Assembly (NCBI GenBank): GCA_004299095.1
Contig: SCQQ01000064.1
Span: 1-58,952 of the forward strand
Direction: 5' to 3'
DNA: 58,952 nucleotides
Origin: Burkholderiaceae bacterium
Lineage (GTDB): Bacteria > Pseudomonadota > Gammaproteobacteria > Burkholderiales > Burkholderiaceae_C
Position 1 is the first letter of the stretch, and the number at the start of each line of letters is the position of its first letter. Shown here one piece after another: positions 35,158 through 44,135 of the stretch. The notes under the pieces were generated by a model. It saw only the letters and a program-made list of their open reading frames with translations. It did no database searches and was not told the DNA's origin. The position numbers and the translations under genes were made by a program.

Positions 35158-36018
35158 TCAACGGCCCGAGTGTCCGAGCGCGTCGCTGATGTCCCGCGCA
35201 GCTTTCGCAAGCGTTCGCGCTACGACGGCATCTGCCGCAAGGTCGAAGCTGCCCGTCGGCCCGAGCACCGTCAGCACAGCCTGCACCCGATTGCTGAAAT
35301 CGAAAATGGGCGCGGCAATCGCGCTGATGCCCTGCAGGTTGGTGTCTTTCACGATGGCCAGGCCGTGCCGGCGCACGTCGGCCTGAATGACGCCAACGGG
35401 ATCGCGCCCATTCAGCAATGCCCGGCGCTTGGCCGGCGCCGCCGCAAGCTCCTCCGCTGCCAAAGCCCGAATGTGCGAATCGTCGAGAAAAGCCAGGCAG
35501 ATGCGCCCGGTGGCCGACCACAAAAGCGACAGTACGGTGCCCACGCGCACGTTGAGCGTTACCGGCAGCCCGGGCTCCTCGAAGCGAACGATGGTCGGCC
35601 CCTTGTTGCCCATGACGGCGACAAAACACGTCATTTCGAGTCGTTCGCGCAGCTTGACGAGTTCGGGTTCCGCCACGCGCGTCGGGTCGGCCAGGCGCAT
35701 GGCGGCAAGGCCGATGCGAATCGATTCGGGGCCCAGCAGATATTGCGCAGAGACCGAATCCTGCAACAGCAGCCCTTCGGCCACGAGGCTCGCGAGATAG
35801 CGGTGCACCTTGGCCGGGTTCTCATCGATGTGGCGCGACAGCGCCGTCAGGCTGGCGCGGCCGCCAAGCTGAGTCAGCCCCTTGAGGATGCCCATGCCGG
35901 TCTGGATCGCCTGGATCCGTTGCCGCCGCGGTCGGGCGTCGTTGCCGCGCTTGGTCGCGGCAACCGTCGAAGCGCCGCGGGCGTTGCGAGGGGCGTCTTG
36001 TCCGGTTATTGCGCGCAT
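35158..36018 (-). CDS. IclR family transcriptional regulator, divergent from the P450 gene
   Basis: The 286-residue protein has an N-terminal winged helix (GMGILKGLTQLGGRASLTALSRHIDENPAKVHRYLASLVAEGLL) and a C-terminal effector domain (SATGRICLAF, ISAIAAPIFDFSNRVQAVLTVLGP). A basic ~38-residue extension precedes the HTH. It starts 101 bases from the P450 start in the opposite direction. A palindrome centred in that gap is the obvious operator for controlling both genes. IclR proteins usually sense a pathway substrate or intermediate, so the ligand is probably linked to the P450's substrate. That is inference. Confidence 0.92.
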   Translation of the reverse strand: MRAITGQDAPRNARGASTVAATKRGNDARPRRQRIQAIQTGMGILKGLTQLGGRASLTALSRHIDENPAKVHRYLASLVAEGLLLQDSVSAQYLLGPESIRIGLAAMRLADPTRVAEPELVKLRERLEMTCFVAVMGNKGPTIVRFEEPGLPVTLNVRVGTVLSLLWSATGRICLAFLDDSHIRALAAEELAAAPAKRRALLNGRDPVGVIQADVRRHGLAIVKDTNLQGISAIAAPIFDFSNRVQAVLTVLGPTGSFDLAADAVVARTLAKAARDISDALGHSGR

Positions 36019-36067
36019 CGCTGAATCGTCGTCCTCAAAGGGAAAACCCGTCTGTTCAATTTACTCA

Positions 36068-36088
36068 TTGCGTGTTATGGTTACGCAA
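36068..36088. promoter_or_regulatory. Palindrome, candidate IclR operator
   Basis: TTGCGT and ACGCAA flank a 9-base spacer, forming a 21-base inverted repeat 32 bases before the P450 start and 50 bases from the IclR start. Its position suggests control of both divergent genes. Confidence 0.5.
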
Positions 36089-36119
36089 AGTGCATTCTCT
36101 GCGCAACTCTCAGATTGTC

Positions 36120-38477
36120 ATGGAACCTGCAATTTCCAGCGCCCAGGCAGCCGTTTGTCCCGTCGCACACGGGCCAGCCGCCCAGCCTACCTCGCCCCGA
36201 TGTCCCTTCAGCGAACGCGCCGACGCCTTTGATCCGTTCACCGATGCGTTCATGGAAAGCCCGTCGGAAGCCGTACGCTGGGCGCGCGAGCAAGCACCGA
36301 TTTTCTTCAGCCCGAAACTGAACTACTGGGTGGTTACGCGCTACCAGACCATCAAGGACATCTTTCGCGACAACCACACGTTCAGCCCGTCGATCGCGTT
36401 GGAGTCGTATGCGCCGCCCAGCGCGGAAGTCACCGCCATCCTCAAATCCTACGGCTACGCGCTGAACCGCACCATGGTGAACGAGGACGAGCCGGTGCAC
36501 ATGGCGCGCCGGCGCGTGCTGATGGCGCCGTTCACGCCCGAGCATCTGGAAAACGACATTCCCATGGTGCGCCGGCTGGTGACCGAAGCCGTCGACGCGT
36601 TCATCGACGCGGGCCAGGTCGACCTGTTCAAGGCCTTGTGCTGGGACGTGCCATTCACGGTGGCGCTGCATTTCCTCGGCATCGACAACGACGAAGACCG
36701 CGAGCGCATGCACGAGTTCTGCGTGGCCCACACCAAGACGCAGTTCGGCCGGCCGACCGAGGAAGAGCGCATCGAAGTGGCACACCAGGTCGGCAAGTTC
36801 TGGCAGCTCTCGGGCCAGATCCTGGACAAGATGCGGCGCACGCCCGACGGCCCCGGCTGGATGCGCTATTCCATCCGCCAGCAGAAAGACCATCCCGAAG
36901 CCGTGACCGATTCCTATTTGCAATCGATGATGCCGGCGATCATCGTGGCGGCGCACGAATCGACCTCGTTTGCCACCGCCAACGCCATCCGCCTGCTGCT
37001 GGAGCACCGCGACGCCTGGGACGACCTGTGCGAAGACCCGGCGCTGATTTCGCCCGCAGTGGAAGAGTGCCTGCGCCACAACGGCCCGATCGGCTGCTGG
37101 CGCCGGCGCGCCACGCGCGACGTGGAAATCGAAGGCGTGCAGGTGCCCGCGGAATCGAAGATTCTGATGGTGGTGCACTCGGCGAATCACGACGAGCGCC
37201 ATTTCGGCGACCCGGACTTCTTCGACATCCGGCGCGACAACACCATCGAGCACCTGTCGTTCGGCTTCGGCGCGCACCAGTGCCTGGGCAAGAACATCGG
37301 CCGCATGGAAATGCAAGTGATCCTGGGCGAGCTCACGCGCCGCCTGCCGCACCTGCGGCTCATGCCGCAGAAGTACGAATACCTGCTGAACGCTGCCTTC
37401 CGCGGTCCGCAGAACCTGTGGGTGCAGTGGGACCCGGCGCAGAACCCGGAGCGGCGCGACCCCTCCATCGTCACGCGCTACCAGGAGATTCGTCTGGGCG
37501 GGCCGCTGGCGAGCGCCGTGGTGCGCAAGCTGAAGGTGGACAGTGCCGACCCCGTGGCGCCAGGCATCGTGCGCATCCGCCTCTCTTCTCCCAAGAACGA
37601 AACGCTGCCGCACTGGACGCCCGGTTCGCATATCGATGTGGAATGCGGCGACACCGGACTTTCGCGCCAGTATTCGCTTTGCAGCGATCTGGACCACCCC
37701 GACCAATGGGAAATTGCCGTGCTGCACGACCCGCAAAGCCGCGGCGGCTCCCGATGGATCCACCGCTACGCCCGGCCCGGCGCCATCCTGCGCATCCGCG
37801 GGCCGCGCAACCACTTCCGGATGGAAAAGAAAGGCGGCGGCCGCCTGCTGCTGATCGCGGGCGGCATCGGCATCACGCCCATCATGGCGATGGCGCAAGC
37901 CGCGCAGGCCAAAGGGCTGGACTACGCATTGCACTACAGCTGCCACACGCGCACGCAAGCGGCCTTTCTGGCGGAATTGCAACGGCGGCACGGCGACCGG
38001 CTGCACTTGCACGTGAGCGACGAAGGCACGCGCTGCGACTTGGCGCAACTGCTGGCGCGCCCCGACCCCGCCACGCGCATCTATGCCTGCGGCCCGCAGC
38101 GGCTGCTGGACGTGCTGGAGCACACCGTGGAGCAGGTCGGCTGGACCGCGGACGCACTGCACGTCGAACACTTCGCCAACGGAAACCCCAAGCTCGATCC
38201 AGCGCACGAGAAAGCATTTGAAATCGAACTGCCGGGCGCCGGCCTGGTGCTGCAGGTGCCAGCCGACAAGACCGTGCTCGAAGTGCTGCACGCCAACAAC
38301 GTCGACGTGCAAAGCGACTGCGAGGAAGGCCTGTGCGGCACTTGCGAAGTGGGCGTGCTCGCGGGCGAGATCGACCACCGCGACAGCGTGCTGAACCCGC
38401 GCGAGCGCAAGGTGGGCGACCGCATGATGGCGTGCTGCTCGCGCGCCCGCTCGGGGCGACTGACGCTGGACTTATGA
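36120..38477 (+). CDS. Self-sufficient cytochrome P450, CYP116B type (P450-FMN reductase-2Fe-2S fusion)
   Basis: The 785-residue protein is a complete monooxygenase in one chain. The P450 part (about 1-450) has the I-helix AAHEST (277-282), the ExxR E316-R319 and heme loop FGFGAHQCLG with ligand C388. A phthalate-dioxygenase-reductase-like part follows, with FMN motif RQYSL (516-520) and nucleotide motif GGIGITP (581-587). The C-terminal plant-type 2Fe-2S domain has CEEGLCGTC (734-742) and a last Cys at 772/773. Order and length match P450RhF/CYP116B enzymes, which take electrons straight from NAD(P)H. Known members oxidise thiocarbamates, aromatics or alkyl ethers. The substrate here is unknown. 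Confidence 0.95.
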   Translation: MEPAISSAQAAVCPVAHGPAAQPTSPRCPFSERADAFDPFTDAFMESPSEAVRWAREQAPIFFSPKLNYWVVTRYQTIKDIFRDNHTFSPSIALESYAPPSAEVTAILKSYGYALNRTMVNEDEPVHMARRRVLMAPFTPEHLENDIPMVRRLVTEAVDAFIDAGQVDLFKALCWDVPFTVALHFLGIDNDEDRERMHEFCVAHTKTQFGRPTEEERIEVAHQVGKFWQLSGQILDKMRRTPDGPGWMRYSIRQQKDHPEAVTDSYLQSMMPAIIVAAHESTSFATANAIRLLLEHRDAWDDLCEDPALISPAVEECLRHNGPIGCWRRRATRDVEIEGVQVPAESKILMVVHSANHDERHFGDPDFFDIRRDNTIEHLSFGFGAHQCLGKNIGRMEMQVILGELTRRLPHLRLMPQKYEYLLNAAFRGPQNLWVQWDPAQNPERRDPSIVTRYQEIRLGGPLASAVVRKLKVDSADPVAPGIVRIRLSSPKNETLPHWTPGSHIDVECGDTGLSRQYSLCSDLDHPDQWEIAVLHDPQSRGGSRWIHRYARPGAILRIRGPRNHFRMEKKGGGRLLLIAGGIGITPIMAMAQAAQAKGLDYALHYSCHTRTQAAFLAELQRRHGDRLHLHVSDEGTRCDLAQLLARPDPATRIYACGPQRLLDVLEHTVEQVGWTADALHVEHFANGNPKLDPAHEKAFEIELPGAGLVLQVPADKTVLEVLHANNVDVQSDCEEGLCGTCEVGVLAGEIDHRDSVLNPRERKVGDRMMACCSRARSGRLTLDL

Positions 38478-38590
38478 GCGGGTTCACAATTCGGCCCACA
38501 CATGCGATTTCACGCCGCCCGACGGCCGATCGTTCAACGAGCGGTCCGGGCATTTTTCAACCTCACCCGCAATTCAAGAAGAGACAAACC

Positions 38591-39778
38591 ATGCACCTGA
38601 AATCAACCCTTGGCGCCCTGGCTGCCGCCCTGCTCGTCCTGCCGGCCGCAAGCTTTGCCGCAGATGCCACGCCGCTCATCATCGGCGCCGCACTGGCCCA
38701 GACGGGCCCTGCCTCGTCGCTGGCCGATGGCGAAGTCAAGGCCATCAACATGTACGTGAAGGAAGTCAACGCCAAGGGCGGCATCGCTGGGCACCCGCTG
38801 AAAGTCACGATTCTCGACACGGCCACCGATCCGCAGAAGGCCGTGCTCAACGTGCGCAAGCTGATCACCGAAACCAAGGTGGCCGCAATCGTTTGCTGCA
38901 CCACCACGCCCGAATCCATGGCCATCCTGGACACGGTGCAGCGCGCCAAGGTGCCGAACATTTCGCTCGCCTCGGCCATGACCGTGACCGAGCCCGTGGC
39001 CGACCGCTACTGGGTCTTCAAGACGCCCCCCACCGACACCACCATGATTGGCGTGGAAGTCAAGGACATGGAGAAGCTGGGCATCAAGACCGTGGGCTAC
39101 CTGGGATTTGACACGTCGCTCGGCAAGGTCGGTTTCGAGGAACTGAAAAAAGCCGTGGTGCCGGCAAACATCACCATCGTCGGCGACGAACAGTTCTCGC
39201 CCACCGACACCAACGTGAGCGCGCAAGCCACCAAGCTGGTGAACGCCAAGCCCGACGCCATCTTCATCAACGGCAACCCGCCCGGCGCCAACCTGGCGCA
39301 GAAGGCGGTGCAAGCCGCCGGCTACAAGGGCACCATTTACCAAAGCTACGGCGTGACCAACGCCACCTTCCTGCGCCTGGGTGGCGACAGCCTGAACGGC
39401 ACGCGCATCTCGGTACCGCCGGTGATCGTGTACGACCAACTGCCGCCGGCGCTGCCGTTCAAGGAAGTGACCGAAACCTTCGCCAAGAACTACATGGCCG
39501 CCAACAACGGCGAAAAGCCCAGTTCTTTCGCCGGCTTTGCCTATGACGCCATCCGCGTGGTCAGCACCGCCGCCGACCGGGCGCTCACCAACGACAAGGT
39601 CCAGCCCACCGATCTGGACGCGTTCCGTGCCGCCATCCGCGACAACATCGAACATCTCGACAGCTTCCAGAGCGCGACCGGCACCTACAACTTCTCCGCC
39701 AAGGATCACGTCGGCATCGGGCCGAGCTCGATTTCCATGGTGACCGTGGAGAACGGCGGGTATCAGTTGGCCAAGTAA
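38591..39778 (+). CDS. LIV-type ABC transporter substrate-binding protein (paralog 3, orphan)
   Basis: The 395-residue protein has signal MHLKSTLGALAAALLVLPAASFAAD and the same landmarks as the paralogs at 22.3 and 23.6 kb: LAQTGPASSLADGEVKAI, IVCCTTTPESMAILDT and YGVTNATFLRLGGDSLNGTRIS. No permease genes accompany it. It follows the P450 gene by 113 bases on the same strand, so it may deliver the P450 substrate through a LIV permease encoded elsewhere, such as the 25-28 kb set. That is inference from similarity and location. Confidence 0.9.
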   Translation: MHLKSTLGALAAALLVLPAASFAADATPLIIGAALAQTGPASSLADGEVKAINMYVKEVNAKGGIAGHPLKVTILDTATDPQKAVLNVRKLITETKVAAIVCCTTTPESMAILDTVQRAKVPNISLASAMTVTEPVADRYWVFKTPPTDTTMIGVEVKDMEKLGIKTVGYLGFDTSLGKVGFEELKKAVVPANITIVGDEQFSPTDTNVSAQATKLVNAKPDAIFINGNPPGANLAQKAVQAAGYKGTIYQSYGVTNATFLRLGGDSLNGTRISVPPVIVYDQLPPALPFKEVTETFAKNYMAANNGEKPSSFAGFAYDAIRVVSTAADRALTNDKVQPTDLDAFRAAIRDNIEHLDSFQSATGTYNFSAKDHVGIGPSSISMVTVENGGYQLAK

Positions 39779-39918
39779 GCATGAGCGGCGTGGATGCGCA
39801 CAACGCCTGAGCCACGCTGCCGCGCGCTCAAGCAATGGCACGGGCAATCAGAACGCACCCCGCTCCGGACTCGTGGATGCGTCCGGCGCGCAAAACCGAC
39901 CCGAACCCTTCTGGCAAT

Positions 39919-40644
39919 TCAATCTGATGCCGCGCCGCGCGCTGACAGGCGGGCACACGCGTCGCGCAACGCTTGCGCGCAGCGCCCGTCGATCGCCGTA
40001 TCCAGCGTTGCTGCGGGGCCGACCAGCGTGAGCGCCAGGGCGATGTGCCGCTGGTCATCGAAGACCGGCGCCGCGACCGCGTTGATTCCAGCCACGTGGT
40101 CGCCATTGACCACGGAAACGCCGGCGGTTCGAATCGTCCGTCTGAGTCGAGACGCGACGAGTTCGCCGGGCTGATCCCGCCAAGCCGCAAACAGGCGACC
40201 CGTGGCCGAAGTGGCCGCCGGCAAGACCGCGCCCTCCTGCACCGAAATGGCGACCATGCGGGCCGGTTGGAAAACGCGCGCGACGGTGGCGCCTTCGGAC
40301 CGCCAAAGGGCGACGAAGCAGGTCTCATCCTGCGTTTGCGCGAGCGACGAGGCTTCGCTGATGGCGCGCCCGAGCAAATCCTGGCGCGACCACCAGTCGA
40401 GCGCCAGATCGCGCACCGCAGCGCCCGGCTCGTACAAACCCGACTCGGGATCCTGCGCAATCCAATCCGTGCGCTGCAGGCTGACGAGGTAGCGATAGGC
40501 CTTGGCCCGGTGCATGCCAGCGCGGCGCGCCAGATCGGACAGGCTGCATGGCTGCTCGCCGACCAGAAATGAACGCAGCAACGCCAGCCCGACTTCCAGC
40601 GACTGGACGCCTTGCACCGCGTCGAGCTTGCTTTTTTCAGGCAT
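39919..40644 (-). CDS. IclR family transcriptional regulator, divergent from hmgA
   Basis: The 241-residue protein has a winged helix (LRSFLVGEQPCSLSDLARRAGMHRAKAYRYLVSL) and an IclR effector domain (SATGRLFAAW, GINAVAAPVFDDQRHIALALTLVGP). It is transcribed away from hmgA across 230 bases that hold AT-rich promoter-like sequence and a 17-base palindrome. In Pseudomonas putida an IclR-type repressor, HmgR, controls a divergent hmgABC operon in response to homogentisate. The arrangement here is the same, so an HmgR-like role is likely but unproven. Confidence 0.9.
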   Translation of the reverse strand: MPEKSKLDAVQGVQSLEVGLALLRSFLVGEQPCSLSDLARRAGMHRAKAYRYLVSLQRTDWIAQDPESGLYEPGAAVRDLALDWWSRQDLLGRAISEASSLAQTQDETCFVALWRSEGATVARVFQPARMVAISVQEGAVLPAATSATGRLFAAWRDQPGELVASRLRRTIRTAGVSVVNGDHVAGINAVAAPVFDDQRHIALALTLVGPAATLDTAIDGRCAQALRDACARLSARGAASD

Positions 40645-40750
40645 CGTGAGCGATCACCTCGCAGCAAGAAAAATGCAGTCCATCATGAAAATCCATGTGT
40701 TAAACGCGGGGAAGCGAAATTCAGTTGACGTTTGAACTCATTGTTACTCA

Positions 40751-40756
40751 TATAAT
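40751..40756 (+). promoter_or_regulatory. Candidate -10 element of the hmgA promoter
   Basis: TATAAT is a perfect -10 hexamer, 119 bases before hmgA. TTGACG lies 20 bases upstream, which is longer than the ideal 17. The promoter may be weak or regulator-assisted. The surrounding AT-rich stretch could also serve the divergent IclR gene. Confidence 0.45.
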
Positions 40757-40781
40757 AACGCTCGTTGCGCTAATCGTAACA

Positions 40782-40798
40782 TTTGATTTTCAATCAAA
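40782..40798. promoter_or_regulatory. 17-base palindrome, candidate operator for hmgA
   Basis: TTTGATT and AATCAAA flank a 3-base centre. The site lies about 25 bases downstream of the -10 hexamer, where a bound repressor would block hmgA transcription. The divergent IclR regulator is the natural candidate. Confidence 0.5.
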
Positions 40799-40874
40799 CG
40801 GAACCGCGGGTTGATCCGGCACGTCCGGTTGATGTGCCATCGCCCTGCGAAGTCCGTCCACTCTGGAGACTTGC

Positions 40875-42170
40875 ATGACCACCACGTCGTTGAAGTACAT
40901 GTGCGGCTTCGGCAATGAGTTTTCGACCGAAGCCCTGCCCGGCGCCCTGCCGGATCGCGGCAACTCGCCGCAAAAGGCGCCGTACGGCCTGTACGCCGAA
41001 CAACTTTCCGGCACGGCGTTCACGCTGCCGCGCTCGCTCAACCGGCGCTCGTGGCTGTACCGCATCCGGCCCGGTGCCACGCACGATGCATTCGAACCGA
41101 GCAAGGCCGGCGCGCACTGGCTGTCGGTATTCAATCAAGCACCCACGCCGCCCAACCGCATCCGCTGGGACCCGATCGCCATGCCGGCGACGCGCAGCAA
41201 GCGCGACTTCATCGACGGCATGATGACCGTGGCCGGCAACGCCGGTTGCGGCATTCACGTCTACACCGCCAACCAGGCGATGGACAAGCGCTATTTCTAC
41301 AACGCCGATGGCGAACTGCTGATCGTGCCGCAGCAGGGGCGCCTGACGCTGGCGACCGAATTCGGCACGCTGGAAATCCAGCCACAAGAGATTGCCGTGA
41401 TTCCGCGCGGCATCCGCTTTCAGGTCCATCTGCCCGACGGCGCCGCGCGCGGCTTCGTGTGCGAAAACCCCGGCATGCCGCTCAAGCTGCCCGACCTGGG
41501 CGTGATCGGCTCCAACGGGCTGGCGCATCCGCGCGACTTCCTCACGCCGGTGGCAGCGTATGAAGACAAGGAGGGCGATTTCGAAATCCTCGCCAAATTC
41601 GACGGCCATTTCTGGTCGGCCCGTACCGACCATTCGCCGCTCGACGTTGTCGCCTGGCACGGCACGCACGCACCCTACAAGTACGACTTGCGCAAATTCA
41701 ACGTTACGGGCTTCATCAGCTACGACCACCCGGATCCGTGCATCAACCTGGTGCTGCACGCGCCGAGCCCCATGCCGGGCATCGACACGCTCGACTTCGT
41801 CTGCTTCGCGCCGCGCGTGCTGGCAATGCAGGACACCTTCCGTCCGCCCTGGTTCCACCGCAACATCGCGGGCGAATTCATGGGCAACGTGCACGGCCGC
41901 TACGACGCCAAGGCGGGCGGCTTCGAGCCCGGCAGCATGTCGCTGCACAACACCATGACGGCGCACGGCCCCGATGCCGCCACCTTTGAAAAGGCCAGCA
42001 AGGCCGACACGCACCAAGCGGATTACATCGAAGACACGATGGCGATCATGTTCGAGACGCCGGTGATCATTCACCCGACGCGACAGGCACTGGAATCGCC
42101 GCAACGCCAGCGCGATTACCCGAAAGTCTGGGCGGGGCTGAAGAAACACTTCAATCCCAAGCGGCGTTAG
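40875..42170 (+). CDS. hmgA: Homogentisate 1,2-dioxygenase
   Basis: The 431-residue protein opens homogentisate to maleylacetoacetate using Fe(II) and O2. It begins with the family-typical [19 protein letters not shown]. The iron ligands align with the human enzyme as H328 and E334 ([13 protein letters not shown]) and H364 (TMTAHGPD). GGAG lies about eight bases before the ATG. It heads a cluster with fahA, hppD, phhB and phhA, the phenylalanine/tyrosine degradation route, and is divergent from an IclR regulator. Confidence 0.96.
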   Translation: MTTTSLKYMCGFGNEFSTEALPGALPDRGNSPQKAPYGLYAEQLSGTAFTLPRSLNRRSWLYRIRPGATHDAFEPSKAGAHWLSVFNQAPTPPNRIRWDPIAMPATRSKRDFIDGMMTVAGNAGCGIHVYTANQAMDKRYFYNADGELLIVPQQGRLTLATEFGTLEIQPQEIAVIPRGIRFQVHLPDGAARGFVCENPGMPLKLPDLGVIGSNGLAHPRDFLTPVAAYEDKEGDFEILAKFDGHFWSARTDHSPLDVVAWHGTHAPYKYDLRKFNVTGFISYDHPDPCINLVLHAPSPMPGIDTLDFVCFAPRVLAMQDTFRPPWFHRNIAGEFMGNVHGRYDAKAGGFEPGSMSLHNTMTAHGPDAATFEKASKADTHQADYIEDTMAIMFETPVIIHPTRQALESPQRQRDYPKVWAGLKKHFNPKRR

Positions 42171-42216
42171 GCTTCGTCGGTTATGTTTTTCGTGCTGTTG
42201 AGACAGGGGACACGCT

Positions 42217-42624
42217 ATGTACAAAGGTAGCTGTCTGTGCGGAAAGGTCCGGTATGAACTCACAGCAGATCCGGGTGATTTCGGGTTCTGCCACTGCGTA
42301 AGCTGTCGCAAGGCAAGCGGTTCATCGCACGCAGCTAACGCACCGATTGATCGCGTCAACTTTCATTTGATCGCCGGCGCGGACGTTCTGCGGGAATTCG
42401 AATCATCGCCGGGAATGTTCAGGGCGTTTTGTACGAACTGTGGTTCCCCAATCTACGCGTACCGATCGGAGCAACCCGACCATCTCGGGATTCGGCTGGG
42501 AACACTTGACACTCCATTCCATAAGCAGCCGATAGGTCACAAGTTCACTTCCGAGTGTCCATCGTGGGCGCCGATCCTTGATACGCTTCCGCAATATCCC
42601 AGACATGCGTTGTTTCAGAAGTAG
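42217..42624 (+). CDS. GFA family protein (glutathione-dependent formaldehyde-activating-like)
   Basis: The 135-residue protein has zinc-binding cysteines spaced as in GFA proteins: GSCLCGKVRYEL, FCHCVSCRKASGS and FCTNCGSPIY. The activity of most GFA proteins is unproven. It sits between hmgA and fahA, where maleylacetoacetate isomerase is often encoded. GC content in three lines I counted is 53-57%, against 68% in a line of fahA, suggesting later insertion. A role in the homogentisate route is possible but unsupported beyond position. Confidence 0.87.
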   Translation: MYKGSCLCGKVRYELTADPGDFGFCHCVSCRKASGSSHAANAPIDRVNFHLIAGADVLREFESSPGMFRAFCTNCGSPIYAYRSEQPDHLGIRLGTLDTPFHKQPIGHKFTSECPSWAPILDTLPQYPRHALFQK

Positions 42625-42757
42625 ATCGCACAATTGATTCGCTTCAAATCATCTGTCGGCATGCCCGCTCTTCCATCTGTCCGATGTTCCACGTCAACTG
42701 ACGCCTGGTTCAGTGCTGCCCGCCATCAGCGGCCAGAAACCGGCATAAGCTACGACC

Positions 42758-44119
42758 ATGAAAGCCACCACCAACGAAACCCACGACCCGGCGCTGCAAA
42801 GCTGGGTCAAGTCGGCCAACGCGGCCGGCTCTGACTTCCCCATCCAGAACCTGCCGTACGGCGTGTTCCGGCGCCGCGGCAGCCACGAGAACTGGCGCAG
42901 CGGCGTGGCCATCGGCGACCAGATCGTCGATCTGGCGGCAGCGGCCAAGTCGGCGCGCTCGGCTTTCCCGCATGAGGCGAGCGACGCGCTGCAAGCCGCC
43001 GCCGGCCACACGCTGAACGAATTCATGGGCCTGGGGCATGCCGCCTGGTCGGCGCTGCGCCTCGCGCTCTCGCGCGGCTTGCGCGCCGGCTCCAGCGCGG
43101 AAGCGCTGCTGAAGCATTGCCTGGTCCCGCAAACCGAAGCCGAACACAGCGTGCCGGCGCGCATTGGCGACTACACCGATTTCTACACCTCGATCCACCA
43201 CGCCACGCACATCGGCAGTCTGTTCCGTCCCGACAACCCACTGATGCCGAACTACAAGTGGATTCCGATCGGTTACCACGGCCGCAGCTCCAGCGTGATC
43301 GTCTCGGGCCACGACTTCAAGCGCCCGGTGGGACAGGTCAAGCCGCAAGGCGCCGACGCGCCGGTGGTGCGCGCCAGCCAGCGCATGGACATCGAACTCG
43401 AACTCGGCGTGTTCGTCGGCGCCGGCAACGCGCTGGGCGAACCCATCGCCATGGCCCAAGCCGAAGACCACGTCTTCGGTTTCGTGCTGCTGAACGACTG
43501 GTCGGCGCGCGACATCCAGCCGTGGGAATACCAGCCGCTCGGCCCCTTCCTCGCGAAGAACTTTGCCACCACGATTTCACCCTGGATCGTGACCACCGAG
43601 GCGCTCGCGCCGTACCGTGCCGCGCCGCCCGAGCGGCCCGCGGGCGACCCGGCGCCGCTGGCCTACCTGGACAGCCCGGAGAACGGCACGCACGGCGCGA
43701 TCGACATGCAGCTCGAAATCCTGCTGCAAACGCCGAAGATGAAAGAGGCCAACCAGCGCGCCGCGCGCATTTGCCTGACCAACTACCAGTACGCCTATTG
43801 GACCTTCGCGCAACTGGTGGCGCACCACACGGTGAATGGCTGCAACCTGCGGCCGGGCGACCTGTTCGGCACCGGCACGCTCTCGGGTCCCAATCCCGAC
43901 CAGGCTGCGGCGCTGATCGAAATCACCCACGGCGGCAAGCAGCCCATCACGCTGCCGAATGGCGAGACGCGCACCTTCCTGGAAGACGGCGACAGCGTGA
44001 TCCTGCGCGGCTGGTGCGAGAAAGCGGGCCACCCGCGCATCGGCCTGGGCGAATGCCGGGGCACCGTGCTGCCCGCGCGTGCCATCCAGCGCGACCAGGA
44101 CGATCGCGCGACCGACTGA
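42758..44119 (+). CDS. fahA: Fumarylacetoacetase
   Basis: The 453-residue hydrolase splits fumarylacetoacetate into fumarate and acetoacetate. Family landmarks are [47 protein letters not shown] with the metal-binding glutamates, [20 protein letters not shown] and [19 protein letters not shown]. It is slightly longer than most bacterial homologs. It is followed at 16 bases by hppD, so the two are co-transcribed. Confidence 0.95.
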   Translation: MKATTNETHDPALQSWVKSANAAGSDFPIQNLPYGVFRRRGSHENWRSGVAIGDQIVDLAAAAKSARSAFPHEASDALQAAAGHTLNEFMGLGHAAWSALRLALSRGLRAGSSAEALLKHCLVPQTEAEHSVPARIGDYTDFYTSIHHATHIGSLFRPDNPLMPNYKWIPIGYHGRSSSVIVSGHDFKRPVGQVKPQGADAPVVRASQRMDIELELGVFVGAGNALGEPIAMAQAEDHVFGFVLLNDWSARDIQPWEYQPLGPFLAKNFATTISPWIVTTEALAPYRAAPPERPAGDPAPLAYLDSPENGTHGAIDMQLEILLQTPKMKEANQRAARICLTNYQYAYWTFAQLVAHHTVNGCNLRPGDLFGTGTLSGPNPDQAAALIEITHGGKQPITLPNGETRTFLEDGDSVILRGWCEKAGHPRIGLGECRGTVLPARAIQRDQDDRATD

Positions 44120-44135
44120 ACACCGGAGAACACCA

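Noticed and set aside
36081-38378. 765-residue open frame antisense to the P450 gene
   Set aside because: It is the long GC-driven shadow of a strongly coding plus-strand gene with intact P450, reductase and ferredoxin motifs. The antisense product shows no recognisable domain and is rich in Arg, His and Val.
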